The position numbers were made by a program, and so were the translations under genes. A stretch of 64,000 bases of DNA, taken from contig CP101033.1 of NCBI GenBank assembly GCA_041319085.1, forward strand, positions 707,001 through 771,000, read 5' to 3'. This DNA comes from Aeromonas veronii (lineage in GTDB: Bacteria; Pseudomonadota; Gammaproteobacteria; Enterobacterales; Aeromonadaceae). The notes under the pieces are model-generated. The model did not search any database, was not told where the DNA came from, and was given only the letters and a program-made list of their open reading frames with translations. Below, piece by piece: positions 63,542 through 64,000 of the stretch. How positions within the stretch are numbered: position 1 is the stretch's first letter; every line of letters begins with the position of its first letter.

Positions 63542-63569
63542 AAAAAGGCGACCTTGCGGTCGCCTTTTT
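63542..63569. terminator. Bidirectional terminator between hldE and tolC
   Basis: AAAAAGGCGACC (63542-63553) and GGTCGCCTTTTT (63558-63569) form a 12-bp stem with a TTGC loop between converging genes. Confidence 0.92.
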
Positions 63570-63587
63570 CATGTCCGATAGCGGCTA

Positions 63588-64000
63588 TCAGGCTTTGGTC
63601 TTGGCTTTTGCCGTGGCAGGCATCAGACCCTGGTTCACTTCCACCAGATCCTGCGCTTCCAGAATACCGGCCGCCTGTTTCAGGCTCAGGATATTGAGGA
63701 TGTAGTTGTAACGGGCTTCGGAGAGCTTCTGCTTGGCCTCGTACAGCTTGCGGGTGGAGTCCAGCACGTCGACGATGGTACGGGTACCCACTTCGTAACC
63801 GGCTTCGGTCGCCTTCAGGGCGCTGTCGGCGGACACCACAGACTGGCTGTAGGCGCGAACCGAGCCGATGCTGGCGTTCACGTTGTTGTAGGAGGAGCGC
63901 ACAGTGCTCTGTACCGAGCGGAAGTTCTTCTCCAGCAGCTCGCTGGCCGCCACGTAGTTGAACTGGGCCTGCTTCACCTTGGAGCTGGTGGCGCCACCGC
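63588..64000 (-). CDS. tolC: Outer membrane efflux protein TolC, C-terminal part
   Basis: The 3' end of a gene cut by the window edge; about 137 residues are visible (GGATSSKVKQAQFNYVAASELLEKN to the stop). The sequence matches the second half of TolC: TVRSSYNNVNASIGSVRAYSQSVVSADSALKATEAGYEVGTRTIVDVLDSTRKLYEAKQ and ARYNYILNILSLKQAAG. TolC forms the trimeric outer-membrane tunnel for RND pumps and type I secretion. The C-terminal tail after NQGLMPATAKAKTKA is short compared with E. coli. In E. coli TolC it has a longer tail that is not needed for function. Confidence 0.94.
   Translation of the reverse strand, partial: GGATSSKVKQAQFNYVAASELLEKNFRSVQSTVRSSYNNVNASIGSVRAYSQSVVSADSALKATEAGYEVGTRTIVDVLDSTRKLYEAKQKLSEARYNYILNILSLKQAAGILEAQDLVEVNQGLMPATAKAKTKA

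Noticed and set aside
1..64000. tRNA, rRNA or prophage genes
   Set aside because: No tRNA-like cloverleaf, rRNA sequence, integrase or phage structural gene was recognised by reading; a tRNAscan or Infernal run would be decisive.

Overview
The window reads as chromosomal DNA of a GC-rich gammaproteobacterium, most probably an Aeromonas. That assignment is an inference from gene content and order: MotX of a sodium-driven polar flagellar motor, pilT-pilU next to yggS-proC-yggT-yggU, argR and mdh flanking an artPIQM operon, a lipoprotein pullulanase, and Enterobacteria-like mtlADR and men genes. No rRNA, tRNA, CRISPR array, prophage or replication origin was seen. Both window ends cut genes (an unknown gene at base 1; tolC at base 64000).

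Layout. 1-6.3 kb: DUF4426, yggU, yggT, proC and yggS on the minus strand, divergent from pilT-pilU-yaaA. 6.8-7.7 kb: ogt and arfB. 7.9-13.3 kb: glnK behind a sigma-54 promoter, a Fur-boxed ferric transporter fbpABC and a Dyp-type peroxidase. 13.4-18.1 kb: argR divergent from artPIQM, then mdh. 18.1-21.9 kb: a Tn5/IS50-like IS inside the mdh terminator, motX, a decayed hmp beside intact nsrR, and a relic of a related IS. 21.9-32.8 kb: an RNA helicase, tpx, zntA, a frameshifted pullulanase gene and a nickel/cobalt module (dmeF/dmeR). 32.9-42.6 kb: tyrB and the menaquinone cluster menFDHBCE with divergent menA. 42.6-53.7 kb: a PepSY membrane protein, dbpA, an IS1595-type insertion, nupC, zntB, a small MscS protein and a second copy of the IS50-like element. 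53.7-64 kb: a DnaJ-related gene with an internal stop, a cation/proton antiporter, mtlADR with several CRP-like sites, lpxL divergent from hldE, and tolC.

The most interesting signal is the IS50-like element. Two 1,501-bp copies with identical transposases lie 34,025 bp apart in the same orientation. Each sits exactly at the apex of a Rho-independent terminator hairpin. The 8-bp target duplications (GCTTCGGC and CCCTCGGG) are in each case the tetraloop plus two stem pairs on each side. Just inside its left end the element carries its own strong terminator, so it breaks the terminator of the upstream gene and supplies a replacement. This suggests a transposon that homes to terminator hairpins and limits its cost to the host.

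Other points of note: a 41-codon ORF between menH and menB that begins with a near-copy of the first 14 codons of menB; a repeated 3'-end element of about 80-90 bp behind two unrelated genes; and several recent gene losses (hmp, pulA, the DnaJ-related gene), which together with the IS copies suggest ongoing genome decay in this strain.
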